64,000 bases of DNA from Tillus elongatus. Lineage: Eukaryota; Arthropoda; Insecta; Coleoptera; Cleridae. The notes under the pieces are model-generated. The model made no database searches and was not told the DNA's origin. It saw only the letters and a program-made list of their open reading frames with translations. Numbering within the stretch: position 1 is the first letter of the stretch; each line of letters starts with the position of its first letter. A program made the position numbers and the translations under genes. The stretch spans positions 77,868,891-77,932,890 of the forward strand of contig OZ023270.1 of the NCBI GenBank assembly GCA_964006375.1, read 5' to 3'. Positions 51,131 to 64,000 of the stretch are shown in pieces.

Positions 51131-52204
51131 ATACAATTTTCAACATTGTGTTTGCAGGAAATAATCTTATCTTATTCGCTATCTTTTGAATGTTGTTTTG
51201 AATGGAGTTTATGTTTTCCACTTTTTAAATGACTTTCATTCGAAAATTTAACAATGTGAGGTATCAAATTTTTGTTGGCACCTTGTAGACAATTCAATGG
51301 TGTTTCAAAATTTAAAAAAATTCCGGGGGTTATCATTAAAAAAATATATGAAAAGAAGCTGAAACTTCGTGGGAGGTTTTTTCGACGAAAATTCTCTGGT
51401 TCGATAACGTTGCCAGTCGAAAATAGAAAAGAGTGATAATCTGGATTTCATATAGAAGCCTGTATTTCCTTTAAATTAAAGTCGACCAAAAATAGTCTCA
51501 TTATAATAGTTAGGAAATTGGCGGAGATATTCGCTACATAACTTAAAAATAAAATTGGTGTTAATCAAATTTTCCTTTTTTTACAGTTTACCATAAGAAT
51601 ATTGGAGCAAACGAAGGTTAAGGGTACGTTTATTCTGTTACTTAATTAAATGTTGGTTTTCGGTTATGAAACGCTTGCCTATAAAAGTCGATAACACATG
51701 TAGTTTCTTCTGTTTAAATAAGATACACTGACAAACAAAAATAATATGCAAATGTCTGTAATAAAAAGATTTTCGCCTTATTGTTTGCTTCTATCGCAAA
51801 AACAGTGGAAGCTCTGAAATACACGCTGAAAATTCAAAGGCGACCTCGATAATTAGACAAACATGTGAGATATGCCGTGTACACTTATCGCAAAGGACAT
51901 ATCAGAACCATATTCTATAACCACACACTTTCAGGAGTCAGAGTCGCTTATTCAGATGATATCCGGTGTTTTCGGCAACTCTGAGTGGAGTTTTTCAGCC
52001 GGAAGTGAGTGAGCGTGTTAGCGATGAGGCGCCGGCGGCATGGTGGCGCCCTCTGTGCCCAACTAAGCCACACACTGCCTCTCGTTATATTCAGCAACTA
52101 GCCGTGAAGATATCCTGTCCTGGCTGCCTCTTTGAGTATCGAAATTATCTGCGTGTACCAGGCATGGATCTTGCCTAATTTATGTTCTCGCACAGATTTG
52201 CAAT
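51131..52204. other. No recognised gene
   Basis: Low-copy AT-rich DNA with one GC-richer patch (about 51960-52180) holding a 70-codon plus-strand frame without known motifs. Confidence 0.4.
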
Positions 52205-52880
52205 AAAAAACTCTGGACGCAGCAAGTGCGTTATGGCAGTGAATTTTTATAAAAATGCTTTGAATATCAAATATGTCTTTTTAATGCAAGCAGTCATCAA
52301 TTTGGTTACCGTTATAACCTATATAGTAGAAACAATGTGCCATATTTTATCAAAATAACTTATTGTTTGAAAATGTACAAACATTTTCCGACAATATACC
52401 TTAAACGTTGGTTTCCTAACCAACAAATCTTAGGTTAATAGCAAATTGAGTTATTGAAATTTGAAGCGTTTAATGAAAATTTGCTACCAAATCGCACTTA
52501 CTGCGTCTTGATTTTTTTTCTTACAAACATATTTCGATAAAAAATGCAATAAAATAAGGCTGTTCGAAAAAAAAATTGTAGGGATCACCAACGATCGACT
52601 TGTGGGCCAGCCGGTGATTGTCAAAATAATTTTATAAGCTGCAGCTCAAGACACCCGATAATTAACTTATACAATTTTTTCTCGTCTTTTGTATAATAAT
52701 AATTATATTCAGCTTTACCGTAGAAACGCGTCACCCTGTATATATGTAAGCAGATTAAAACTGAACGTAAACCCGGATATGGATTCCAGGGGGCTTAGTT
52801 TGCGCTCATTTGAAGAAATCTTTAAAATTCTAAAGTCGCGGTCTCCTCATTGACGAATTTTTTGTACGAAAATTAGCTAA
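52205..52880 (+). mobile_element. HTA element, long form lacking TA array
   Basis: Head starts AAAAAACTCTGGACGCAGC at 52205; the inverted head ends near 52512 (acttactgcgtcttg). The body has an embedded older tail (AACCCGGATATGGATTCC, about 52757-52873). No TA array. Confidence 0.8.
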
Positions 52881-53047
52881 AAATTATGGACCGTTAAACC
52901 ATAAACTTAACTAAAACTACCGCCAAAGCATTAGAGAGTAAGAACTAATCTGTTGCATATCAGCCCTTTTGTAAAACTTCGATCCTTTATATGTGTTGAT
53001 AAAACATAACAAACACTGCTTAATCCACCCACTAACATTAATAAAGG

Positions 53048-53240
53048 AATAATTTCCAAAATGACACAAATAATTCGTCGACTCAAACAAATAAACATAT
53101 AAATAATCTCATACCAATACCATACGACAGTTACAGCGTCTAACAGACCTGCGCAATAATATCAAATGTTCCGTTACCACGGCAAACACATACTAGATCT
53201 CATATAAGCTATTGACAATCAAAGGCGGTGATATTAAACA
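53048..53240 (+). repeat. Duplicated flank shared with 23440-23636
   Basis: Near-identical to 23440-23636, including the transition into an HTA body. It differs by a few substitutions and a 4-bp deletion (cgacagtta versus cgacatcagtta). Confidence 0.85.
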
Positions 53241-53505
53241 TAAATGTTTCAAATTTGAATAGCTCAATTTTCTGTAACCCTATAAATCTAATTTTGGCAC
53301 ATAGTTAGGTCTTTCCCAAAGCAATATGTACACCAAATTTTATCGAAATATCTTTGTAATTTTCGGAGAAAACTCAAATTTTTTCCGGAAAATCGTGTCC
53401 GATTTTTCTGGCTAACGAACTCATCCAAGCTATTAATAAAAGAAAGGCACTTGCCCAGTTTTATCAAAATCGGTTAATCATTTTTTTGAGTTATCGCTTG
53501 GAAAC

Positions 53506-53584
<79 letters not shown>
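53241..53584 (+). mobile_element. HTA element, short form, tail missing
   Basis: Body from caaatttgaatagctcaatt to tgagttatcgcttgg, ending in a TA array. Same subfamily as 23637-24125. Confidence 0.8.
53507..53584. repeat. (TA)n microsatellite
   Basis: About 39 units at the truncated right end of an HTA copy. Confidence 0.97.
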
Positions 53585-53586
<2 letters not shown>

Positions 53587-53714
53587 CCTCATCTGTCATC
53601 TGTGTTTCATTTTTATTTTCAATTTGATAAATTTTTTGATCAAAACATCATATCATAACATAGCAACAGATCTTTATTTGTAGTTGTCATGATTTCGTAC
53701 TAATTCAATTTTAA

Positions 53715-53757
53715 TCTGTCTGAGAATGCTATCAAGCAGCGAAACTATAGTCACAGA
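53715..53757 (+). ncRNA. Hammerhead-like motif with mutated core
   Basis: Stem I UCUGU (53715-53719) pairs with ACAGA (53753-53757). The core is CUGAGAA (G8 changed to A), then U. Stem II is GCU/AGC. GAAA is at 53741-53744. Stem III is AC/GU with loop UAUA, and the triplet GUC is at 53750-53752. Upstream sequence (tttatttgtagttgtcatga) matches the DNA left of the motif at 14889, so the two come from one family. Confidence 0.5.
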
Positions 53758-53898
53758 AACGTTGAAGAACATCCTAGAACATCCAGAATTCGTAAGGGCC
53801 ACTTGCTCTAATTAGCTTACGCGCTGGCTACGTCCTTCACCTACAAAAACGAAAACCAACAGCGAAGCCAGAGAAGTAGTCTCCAAGTCTGTATGTAG

Positions 53899-54312
53899 TA
53901 AATGCTTCAAATTTGAATAACTCAATTTTCTATAAACTTAGAAAGGTGAATTTTGGTACGTAATAAGGTCTTTCGTAAGGCAACGTATTCATCAAATTTC
54001 ATTAAAATAGGTTTGTAATTTTTGGAGAATTTTTTTTTAAAGAAAATTCAAAATTTGAATAACACAATTTTTTATAAACTTAGAAAGTTAAATTTTGGTG
54101 CGTAGTAAGGTCTTTTGTAAGGCAACATATTCATCAAATTTCACTAAATTAACTTTGTAATTTCTGGAAAAAATGTTTTTTTCGAAACAAAAACTCAAAA
54201 TTTTCCCAGAAAAACTTGTTGGATTTTCTGGGCTAACGAACTCATCCAAGCCATTAATAAAAGAACGGCACTTGCCTAGTTTCATCGAAATCGGTTGAAT
54301 ACATACATACAC

Positions 54313-54389
<77 letters not shown>
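53899..54389 (+). mobile_element. HTA element, short form with duplicated body, tail missing
   Basis: Two tandem body units (about 53899-54045 and 54046-54180) share aatttgaataaYacaattttY, followed by the standard ggctaacgaactcatccaag and a TA array. Confidence 0.8.
54317..54389. repeat. (TA)n microsatellite
   Basis: About 36 units, left border of the inverted hammerhead-like pair. Confidence 0.97.
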
Positions 54390-54390
<1 letters not shown>

Positions 54391-54420
54391 TAAGTGAAGA
54401 TTGGAACCTGTGATGAGCAC

Positions 54421-54602
54421 TGATAAGTACACTTGGAGAACCCAAATCACCACAACACATTTTAAAAGACCTGACGATCGTTTCACTAACCAAGTTAGCG
54501 TCATCAGAGGATGAAACATTCTGAATGTTTCATCCTCTGATGAACCTAACGATCGTCAGGTCTTTTAAAATGTGTTGTGGTGATTTGGGTTCTCCAAGTG
54601 TA

Positions 54603-54607
<5 letters not shown>
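54421..54607. repeat. Inverted pair of hammerhead-bearing sequences
   Basis: The left arm (54425-54520) and right arm (54524-54607) are complementary over about 85-95 bp around a CTG centre. The right arm lacks about 20 bp (stem II and GAAA). Both arms run out into TA arrays. Confidence 0.88.
54462..54520 (-). ncRNA. Hammerhead-like ribozyme motif
   Basis: On the minus strand, CUGAUGA (54507-54501), then one extra C. Stem II is GCUAAC with GUUAGU (6 bp, loop UUG). GAAA is at 54484-54481. Stem III is AC/GU with loop GAUC, and the triplet GUC is at 54475-54473. Stem I is short (CCU with AGG). The core is unmutated. Confidence 0.6.

Positions 54608-54668
<61 letters not shown>
54605..54668. repeat. 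(TA)n microsatellite
   Basis: About 32 units, right border of the inverted hammerhead-like pair. Confidence 0.97.
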
Positions 54669-54671
<3 letters not shown>

Positions 54672-54800
54672 ATATAAAAATTTAAACTGACCCCGGATAT
54701 GGGTTCTAGAGGTCCTAGTTTGCGCTCATTTGAAAAAATTCTTGCAAAGTCTCACCATCAATACCTCTCTATTAGTGAATTTTAAAAAAATTAAAATTCA
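54605..54800 (+). mobile_element. HTA element, 5'-truncated (TA array plus tail)
   Basis: TA array, AACTGACCCCGGATATGGG tail and terminal ttcact near 54801. Confidence 0.83.
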
Positions 54801-54801
54801 C

Positions 54802-56110
<1,309 letters not shown>

Positions 56111-56255
56111 GCAAATAAATATTAATAATAATAATAATAAAGAAGAGCATGCATTTCACAATATATCAGAAATTCATGGGCTCCTTATTCTTCTCGCTTG
56201 TAGGTAGACCTTGTATTATTTTGGCAATCATACATAAGCTATGTAACCATCTATT

Positions 56256-56383
56256 AGTGAATTTTCGTACAAAAAATTCACTAATGGGGAGATCCCGACT
56301 TTGAATTTTGAAAAAATTCTTGCAAATGAGCGCGCACTAGGACCCTTAGAACCCATATCCGGGGTCAGTTTCAATTTTTATAT

Positions 56384-56468
<85 letters not shown>

Positions 56469-57590
56469 ACACCGATAACTCAAAAAATAATGGACACCGA
56501 TTTTGATAAAATTTGGCACGTACCTTCCCTTTGTAAATGGATTGGATAAGTTCGTTAGTCAGGAAAATCCGACGAGGTTTTCCGGGAAAATTTTGAGTTT
56601 TCATTCAAAAAAAATTATATCTCCGGAATTAACAAAGTAAGGGCAACGAAATTTGGTACGCGGGTTTATATCATTATAGGTAAGCTACCTACCAAAACTT
56701 AGCTCTGCAGGTTGAAGGACAAAAAGTTATGGGCATCTAAAGAAAAATAAATTTGGGTTTTCCTCAAAACGTCAAAGTCGCGATTTAAAACGTCAAAATT
56801 TGTAATATTTAGGCAATGAACCTGAAACTAATATGATCTATGAAAGGAAAATGTCTCAAGAAGAATGTTTTACAAAGCCTGAAATCTTAGTTTCAATCGT
56901 CATTGTCCTTCATTTTACTAAACTATTCCCAGAAAATTAATTTCAAATAGACCCTTTCTCTGATGCTTTAGCAGTAGTGTTGGCAATAGAGTTTATCGTT
57001 TAATGGTATATCAGTTTTGTCGAATTTTCGTAAAAAATCATTAAAGCCCAATATATCCGTTATTATGCAAGTTACGAAAAAAGTTGTATACATTAATTAT
57101 AGGGTGTGTTGAGCTACATCTTAAAAAATATTTCCACAGTTACAGGCTGGCCCATAAGTCGTTGATGATTCAAATTTTCTTTTTTTTTTAGTGAATTCTT
57201 TTAATCTAACACGCCCTATGTTATTGCATTTTTGCATTTTCCATCGAAATATAATACATCTTTGTAAGAAAAGAAATTTGGGACGCAGCAAGTGCGTTAT
57301 GGTAGCGAATTTTCATTAAATGCTTCAAATTTTGAATCAATTTGCTATTAACCTATAAGGTTGGCCAGGAAATAAGTTTTTTCGGGAACAATTTAAGTTT
57401 ACTTTCGGCAATGTTTGTACATTTTCAAACAATAAAGTTATTTTGATGAAACATGGCACATTGTTTCTAATATATAGATTATACTGGTAAACAAATTTGA
57501 TGCCTGCTTTCTTAAAAAAACATATCTGCTCCTAAAAACATTTTAATGAAAATTCACTACCATAACGCACTTGCTGCGTCCAGAGTTTTT
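56256..57590 (-). mobile_element. HTA element, complete long copy
   Basis: Hairpin tail AGTGAATTTTCG at 56256, TA array and a single body. The inner head is near 57276 (tgggacgcagcaagtgcgtt). The outer head ends TTGCTGCGTCCAGAG plus T run near 57590, directly against a Tc1/mariner-like element. Confidence 0.9.
56387..56455. repeat. (TA)n microsatellite
   Basis: About 34 units ending in GTATGTATGTAT. Confidence 0.97.
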
Positions 57591-57899
57591 TTCAAATACA
57601 GGTGGCCACTTGAAAACAAAACAAGCGCGTTTTTGTGGGCTTATCTTCATTTTTTGAAAATCGCCCAAAGGTACATTTCGCTTTCAAGGTGAAAGACATT
57701 TAGTCTTTCAACATCGCAACACCCATCCTTTAGCGGTGGTGCGATCCACCCTTAAAATCTCAAATGACGTAGGGATGAACTACCAGATCTTTTTACAGCT
57801 GGTGTAAATCTCTTTTTAACGGTGCTTTTTTTACATTTTAACCAGTGGGTTCTAAGAGATTAACTTTCAAATGTAAGTAATTTATCAAGAACTTACATC

Positions 57900-58400
57900 T
57901 CAGTTTATCAAATGTTTAAAAATTGGACCACAAGTCACCATACAATAGTACACGTTTTTCGTAAAACGTCGGCGCACATTCTGCATCATTTCTAGAGTGA
58001 TTTGGCGCTATTCGCTTACGATATGCTGGTGTCAATCTTGTAAATTGTACTGTTTATATGATCCCATGAAAAGAAACCTGGGGGTGATAAATCTGGCAAT
58101 CATTCGGGTCATTCTATAGAACCTCTTCCCCAAACCCATCGATTTGGAAGTTTGTGGTGGAAATATTGTCCAACAGGCAAAACGTGGCGTGGAGGATCTC
58201 AATCCTGCTGAAATACAAACTGGTCTTCGAGATAATGCTCATAATTCTTGATAATGTCGGTAAACATTTACATATGGTGTTTCCCAACCACTCTAAGTAC
58301 ATATCTCAATTCAGAATACCAGGTAAGAAAAAACGACTAACAATATTGTCACCAAAAATTCCAGCCCAAACATTGAGCTGTTCCGGGTGTTATGTATGTC
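57900..58400 (-). pseudogene. Tc1/mariner-like transposase C-terminal half
   Basis: The minus strand encodes DQFVFQQD-stop-DPPRH (second Asp block), then YFHHKLPNRWVWGRGSIE. LPDLSPPGFFSWDHI matches 'PDLTP.DFFLWG.I'. After a frame change it reads ITLEMMQNVRRRFTKNVYYC and GPIFKHLIN, with a stop at about 57900. This is the same arthropod transposase group as at 19059. At least three stops and one frameshift are present. The N-terminal half is not recognisable; a TA array lies where it should continue. Confidence 0.85.
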
Positions 58401-58403
58401 GTG

Positions 58404-58405
<2 letters not shown>

Positions 58406-58495
<90 letters not shown>
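58406..58495. repeat. (TA)n microsatellite
   Basis: About 45 units inside the Tc1/mariner-like element, at the edge of the recognisable transposase. Confidence 0.97.
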
Positions 58496-58498
<3 letters not shown>

Positions 58499-58930
58499 TG
58501 CAGGCACTTTCTCCAGCAGCTACTTATGTGTTAGTACCCTGTGTCTAATCCTTAGTCTTCTTAAAAGTGATTTGCAGCTAAACTTTGGTGGTAAGTACTG
58601 TTTTGTGGTTGGTTATATTTCTCTCCTTGGCTTCACTTTTTGGCGATACGAAAAAGGTCGACGTATCTCATTAGTACCAATATACTCTCAAAAGATGATA
58701 CAGATGTCTCTATGGGGCCGATTCACTGCTTATTTTCCTATCGCCTTTGTTGATTAAACAATTCTGCTGTTTATTAGCACATTGATTATTTGCATAAGAA
58801 AGTGAAATCATTTCCACCCTCTGTGCAATCGAGTAAACCATTTTGTAGAATAACAGCACAACAAACAATACCCTGATGGACAAATAAAATGAAAATCATT
58901 CGTACACTGATATGCTATGCTACTAGACTG
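58496..58930. other. Unassigned interior of the Tc1/mariner-like element
   Basis: Open plus-strand frame to 58757, with no match to a transposase N-terminus on either strand. It may be foreign sequence that arrived with the TA array. Confidence 0.4.
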
Positions 58931-59271
58931 ACCCCCTTGTTAATTAAGATTTTAGAGGTGTTTCGCATCAATGCTTAAGAGTTGGTGTTGCGATGTTGAA
59001 AATAAACCCAAGAGTCTTCCCCCATAAAAGCCGTTTTCAACAAAATCACGATAAGAGCCCTAAAACGCGTTTGGTTTTAAAGTGGCCACCCTGTATATTA
59101 TGTGCTACCTTTTCGTCTTTTTTTTTTGGAACAAAACCTAATTTGATTTTTTTGGAACATTTCGGTACCTTAACCCAGAATATACTTTGGTCAATGAAAC
59201 TGAAAAAGTCGTGTTTATCATACAAACATTTTTAATTGTGTGCTTTCTTTTAAAAACAACTTGAAACGCAT

Positions 59272-60208
59272 AAAAATCTGGACGCAGCAAGTGCGTTATG
59301 GAAGTGAATTTTCATTACAATGTTCTTAATAGGAAATATGTCTTTTTAATGCAAGCAGCCATCAATTTGGTTACCGGTACCTATATAGTAGAAACAATGT
59401 ATCATTCTTTGACAACAATTCCTGAAAATAACCTTAACATGTTTTAGAGAAAACTGGTTTCGTAGCCAACGAACCATAGGTTAATAGCAAATTGTGTTAT
59501 TGAAATTTGAAGCATTTAATGAAATTTCGCCACTAAAACGCACTTACTGCGTCTCGATTTTTTTCTTACAAATGTGCACCATATTTTGATAAATAATGCA
59601 AAAATGCAATAATATAAGAGTGTTCAAAAAAATATTGTAGGTATCACCAACGACTTATGGTCCACCTGTGATTTTCAAAATAATTTTGTCATATGTAGCT
59701 CAAGACACCTTATAATTAATGTATACAATTTTTTCTTGTATCTTGTTTAATAACAATCATATTGAGCTTTGCCGTAGAAATTCCTCATCCTGTGTATGTG
59801 TAAACAAATAAAAACGAAAGCTAACCCCGGATTTTAGGGTGTCTAGTTTGCACTCATTTGTAAAAATCTTTTTAAAATTCAAAAGTTGCAGTCTCCTCAT
59901 TAACGAATTTGTTCTGCAAAAATTAGTTAAAAATTACAGACCGTCAAACCATAAACTTAACTTAAACTACCGCCAAAGCATTTAGTAAAATGAAGGAAAA
60001 TAACGGTTGGACCTGAAACTTAAGGGTTTGCAGAACACTCTTATTGTGACATTTTCTTTACATAACACGTATTTGTTACAGGTTCTTCGCCTAAATGTTG
60101 CCACTTTGGCGTTTCAAATCGCGGCTTTGACGTTTTGAGGAAAACCCCATATATTTTTTTAAATGCCTATAACTTTTTTGTCTTTTAACTAACAGACCAA
60201 TATTTTGG
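59272..60208 (+). mobile_element. HTA element, long form, truncated
   Basis: The head starts TAAAAATCTGGACGCAGC at about 59272; the inverted head ends near 59560. The body has an embedded old tail (ccccggattttagg, 59816-59935), then further body to cttttaactaacagacca near 60208. No TA array or terminal hairpin. Confidence 0.8.
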
Positions 60209-61481
60209 TTTTTACATTACAGTGTTTTCAAAAGCCAGGTCATCTCATACTGTAGGAACAGGAGATAACATTTCCCCAAGAAAAATGTCTTGCTATGCAC
60301 TCCTGGCGGTGAAACCTGCACGAAAATAGTGAAAAGGAGATATCCTGTCCATTTTAGTCAAGTTCCAAACCAATAACTAGGAATTTACATCATATATCAA
60401 AACGTTAACTACCATGTAGATGGGTACGTATGCGAGGTCTGAAGGGGTTAACGAAAATTCACTAAAAAGTAAATTTTTAGAAAGCCCGGCACAACTGGTG
60501 AAGTATGGAAGCTATAATGAAGAGAGCTGCTGGTGCTAGAAAATCATGGTTGGGACGTCAGGGCGACAATGCATTTACATTGTGATAAGAATGATGATGC
60601 TTTACAACTTTTAAGAGTTCATTAACTATTGTTGCACTTACTGGGTGAAATCGTTCCATACTAACTACAAACTTAGAGACTTCTCTGGCGTCACAAGTGT
60701 TTATTTTCTTCTCTGTATCCGGTTTCGCTCTTTTACAGCATCGTCAGTCTTAGGATTTAGTTGTAGCCGCTCTATAAAACTTCATAACCGTTTATTGTTC
60801 GCACCCGTTGAACTTGATTCGAAATTTGAGGCTTTTTCAGCTGACTAAACTGCAGAAAAAGAAATACACCATTATATTCCTCCCGTAACTCACATACGTG
60901 TGCAATTCTATTAAATGAGATTAGTTTACAAATTGAAACGAAATGCTATAACAAGATAGGACAACAATGGGAGCTCAATAGCAAGACGATCTTCATTTGT
61001 CATGACGACAAAAGGAAATAATACCGCCAGGGTGCTCTTTACATTTAGGTAGAGAGAACTTGTGAACCTAGAGAGGAGATATAGGTAAATGGTAAGAGAA
61101 TATAAATACATATAGAGAAAGGACGACTAGCTGGCCTGAAAAGCGGGATTTCACAATTCATTTAACGTGTTAAGTGGACGGCAGTTTACCGACATGTTTA
61201 TTTCTTAAGTACGAATGTAATCGCCTGAAGACTGTCCATTGTTGTCATTATCTTCCTTTGTAGGACTGTTTGCGTCTGATAGAACTTTTTGCAAAGTTTT
61301 TATAGGATTCTGTCTTTCACATAGTTTTATTGTATTGCTGTGCAGTTTTGTTGCGGAGATATAAGTCTATATTTTTTGTGCAACTAGTTATTGTGTCATA
61401 TGTGGGCATTGTAGGTTTAAATCGCAGCGGTGGTGCTAAGCCTTCCAATAAATTACATTTTCGAGGTGGGGTGGTTTATAG
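60209..61481. other. No recognised gene
   Basis: About 1.27 kb without window-internal repeats. Frames of 60-67 codons only. Possibly single-copy DNA. Confidence 0.4.
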
Positions 61482-61529
61482 TGAATTCAGAAAATTCACT
61501 AATAGCGAGGTATCGATGGTGATGGTCAG

Positions 61530-61628
<99 letters not shown>

Positions 61629-61690
61629 AACCGATCACTCAAAAATGCTTCACTGATTTGGACCAAATTTGGGAATTACCCTTATTTTGC
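61482..61690 (-). mobile_element. HTA element, tail plus TA array, truncated
   Basis: Short hairpin (tagtgaattcagaaaattcact), tail remnant (cgaggtatcgatggtga), TA array and a few bases of body (actcaaaaatgcttcactga). Confidence 0.75.
61533..61626. repeat. (TA)n microsatellite
   Basis: About 47 units. Confidence 0.97.
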
Positions 61691-62043
61691 AGCTTCATCA
61701 AAAGCCTCTCGTAATCCACACAATCGAACGCCTTACTCAGCAGGTCTATACTGGAAAGCATTGTTTCCTCCATATCCTCAAATGACGCCAAAATGGTCTA
61801 AATTTTCTCGATCATTGCCGTAACTGTTGACTTTCCTGCACGAAAGCCATGTTGATTTCCACTCAGAATCGACCTTGATTCTATAAAATTCACCAGCTTA
61901 GACTTGAGCAGAGCCTCAAAATTTTTTCCAATTACCGGCAACACTGATATAGGTCTTGTTGACATCCCCCTTTTTGTGCAAAGCAATCACCCTAGCTAAC
62001 TTAAGCTGATCAGGATATATTCCCTCCCTGAAACAAATATTTA
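61683..62043 (-). pseudogene. Non-LTR reverse transcriptase fragment
   Basis: The minus strand encodes [20 protein letters not shown], then after a frame change RPISVLPVIGKNFEALLKSK and SGNQHGFRAGKSTVTAMIEK. A stop follows, then SSIDLLSKAFDCVDYERLLM, which carries RT motif A ('D.SKAFD.V'). The catalytic YADD block and everything downstream are missing; an HTA copy lies there. About seven bases are lost between VNK and PISV. The sequence differs from the other RTs in the window, so it is a separate Jockey/RTE-like element. Confidence 0.83.
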
Positions 62044-62068
62044 TTAAGAAGCAAAGTGGGACAGCGAT

Positions 62069-62335
<267 letters not shown>

Positions 62336-62461
62336 AAGGTGTGAGGGTGAGATGGCGAGGGGTAAATATTACAAACTAATACTACAGGGTGCGAAACAAA
62401 AAACTTTTTTTGACGTGTCCGAACGTTTTTTTTATAAAAAAAATCGTTCTCTGCGAATGAT

Positions 62462-62530
62462 GAATTTTATGAGTGAAGACTGGAACCTGTGATGAGCACT
62501 AATAAGTACATTTTGGAGAATTGTACATAT
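62462..62530 (-). mobile_element. Fragment of the hammerhead-bearing repeat family
   Basis: gtgaagactggaacctgtga, then gagcactaataagtaca, matches the DNA at 54389-54435. The ribozyme part is not included. Confidence 0.65.
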
Positions 62531-62539
62531 GAGTATTCC

Positions 62540-63044
<505 letters not shown>

Positions 63045-63849
63045 AATTACAACTCAAAATAACATAGACAGGCGTGGTTGGGTACCAATTTTCAAGTCGT
63101 TCGAAATTAATAATAAAATAATCCTCGATATCACTTTGTTGGACAAAGACAGATGACGTTATCTGTACTACTATGCTGTTTAAATAAATCGTAGATAAAA
63201 ATCTAAACAATGAAACTTATTGCAAAGGGTCAGACATTGTGAGAGATACGACAGGGACGCCATCTCGGTGCAGGACCAGGTAGTATGTTGGCACTAAACC
63301 TCTCTAGTTAACACAAATTTTTATAGACAGAGCTGTGTACAATGTATAAGCAACTAGTAACATTTCAGCCTTGGACCATTTCTTTCGTAATATCGGGACA
63401 AGACTTGGGTCCAAAAGCGCCAAATTTTAGCATGCGAATGTATACTAATAAATAAAAAAAAATAATGAAAGTGATTCAATTTGTTTAAAAGCAATCTAGA
63501 ACGACGTTTCATTATGTATAAATATTAAGCTTTCCATTCTTCAAGTTCACGGTATTTAAAATATTGTATGTATTACCTGTGAACTCCATACAGAAATCAC
63601 TGGTAGGTATTACGAAAGTGAAACAAACATTATTTTAGAAGAAATATACCTACCTCAACTAATACAGTAAGTACTTTAATAGCTAGGTAGGTACTACTAT
63701 TTTTTACATACACCCCTAGTTCAAATTACATAAACAGGTGTTTAGGTTAAATTATTAAAATGTTAATTTCAAAATTTTGTATTGTTTATATTCATTTCAT
63801 TTTCAAAAATTATGGATACAGAAATAGTAGATAAGTGTTGAAAAGAGTT
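63045..63849. other. No recognised gene
   Basis: AT-rich sequence with no repeat or coding signature. Confidence 0.4.
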
Positions 63850-64000
63850 CGAGTGCGTTATGGTAGCGAATTTTCATTAAAATATTACAAATGTTGCTAA
63901 CCCAATTTCCCACTAAACTAGAATATTCCGTTTTGATACAGAAGCTGGTTCGATTGAGTTGACTAAAACCGATCATTCAAGCAATCAATATCAAAATATA
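63850..64000 (+). mobile_element. HTA head, truncated by the window end
   Basis: gtgcgttatggtagcgaatt followed by ttcattaaaatatt is an HTA head that lacks its first about 15 bases. The copy probably continues past 64000. Confidence 0.65.

Larger units (their letters stand above)
57599..59093 (-). mobile_element. Tc1/mariner-like element with TA target-site duplication
   Basis: The left end CAGGTGGCCACTT at 57599 and the right end (complement CAGGGTGGCCACTT) at 59093 are each bordered by TA. Inverted repeats extend about 150 bp (ttcaacatcgcaacaccMa in both). It contains a degraded transposase, and a TA array lies in the middle of the element. Confidence 0.85.

Overview
The window is AT-rich, intergenic DNA from an invertebrate, most likely an arthropod and probably an insect. 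The evidence is the mix of elements: Tc1/mariner-like transposases, Jockey-like and R1-like non-LTR retrotransposons, a Penelope-like GIY-YIG fragment and a tRNA-derived SINE. I found no intact host gene. Almost every recognisable coding stretch is a broken transposable element. A 200-base assembly gap lies at 28376-28575.

The dominant component is an interspersed family that I call the HTA element (hairpin plus TA array). Its head carries GACGCAGCAAGTGCGTTATG. Its body resembles aaatttggtatgc...ggcttggataagttcgtt. It has an internal (TA)n array, then a tail with AACTGACCCCGGATATGGG that ends in a hairpin of TTAGTGAATTTT and its complement. About 30 full or partial copies in both orientations, and 28 (TA)n tracts totalling about 2.7 kb, fill the window. 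Where the target can be reconstructed, copies sit inside a Jockey-like RT reading frame without target-site duplication. That suggests a rolling-circle (Helitron/Helentron-like) rather than a cut-and-paste origin.

Layout. 0-5.9 kb: HTA heads, an RT fragment, and the C-terminus of a retrotransposon with a putative restriction-like endonuclease, followed by a 162-bp tandem repeat. 5.9-9.4 kb: a degraded non-LTR element with endonuclease and RT. 11.1-14.1 kb: two HTA copies. 14.5-20.6 kb: a Penelope-like fragment, a hammerhead-like ribozyme motif, a Tc1/mariner element with two concentric sets of inverted repeats, and a second Tc1/mariner element inside a TA array. 21.5-30 kb: an HTA cluster nested in an RT, tandemly duplicated around the gap. 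30.6-33.7 kb: an RNase H remnant, a direct repeat and a SINE. 35-40 kb: fold-back repeats, an R1-like element with target-site duplication, and a chimeric transposase remnant. 40.5-46.9 kb: two HTA copies, a second copy of the 5.9-kb non-LTR element and a second R1-like copy. 47.3-49.8 kb: a dead copy of an uncharacterised multicopy gene family, split by a third non-LTR copy. 50-64 kb: more HTA copies, hammerhead-like motifs, a third Tc1/mariner element flanked by TA, and another RT fragment.

The most interesting points are the TSD-less HTA insertions with a natural empty site, and five hammerhead-like motifs that share a two-base-pair stem III and one extra pyrimidine before stem II. All boundaries were read by eye. 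Element names and family assignments rest on motif recognition, not on database searches.
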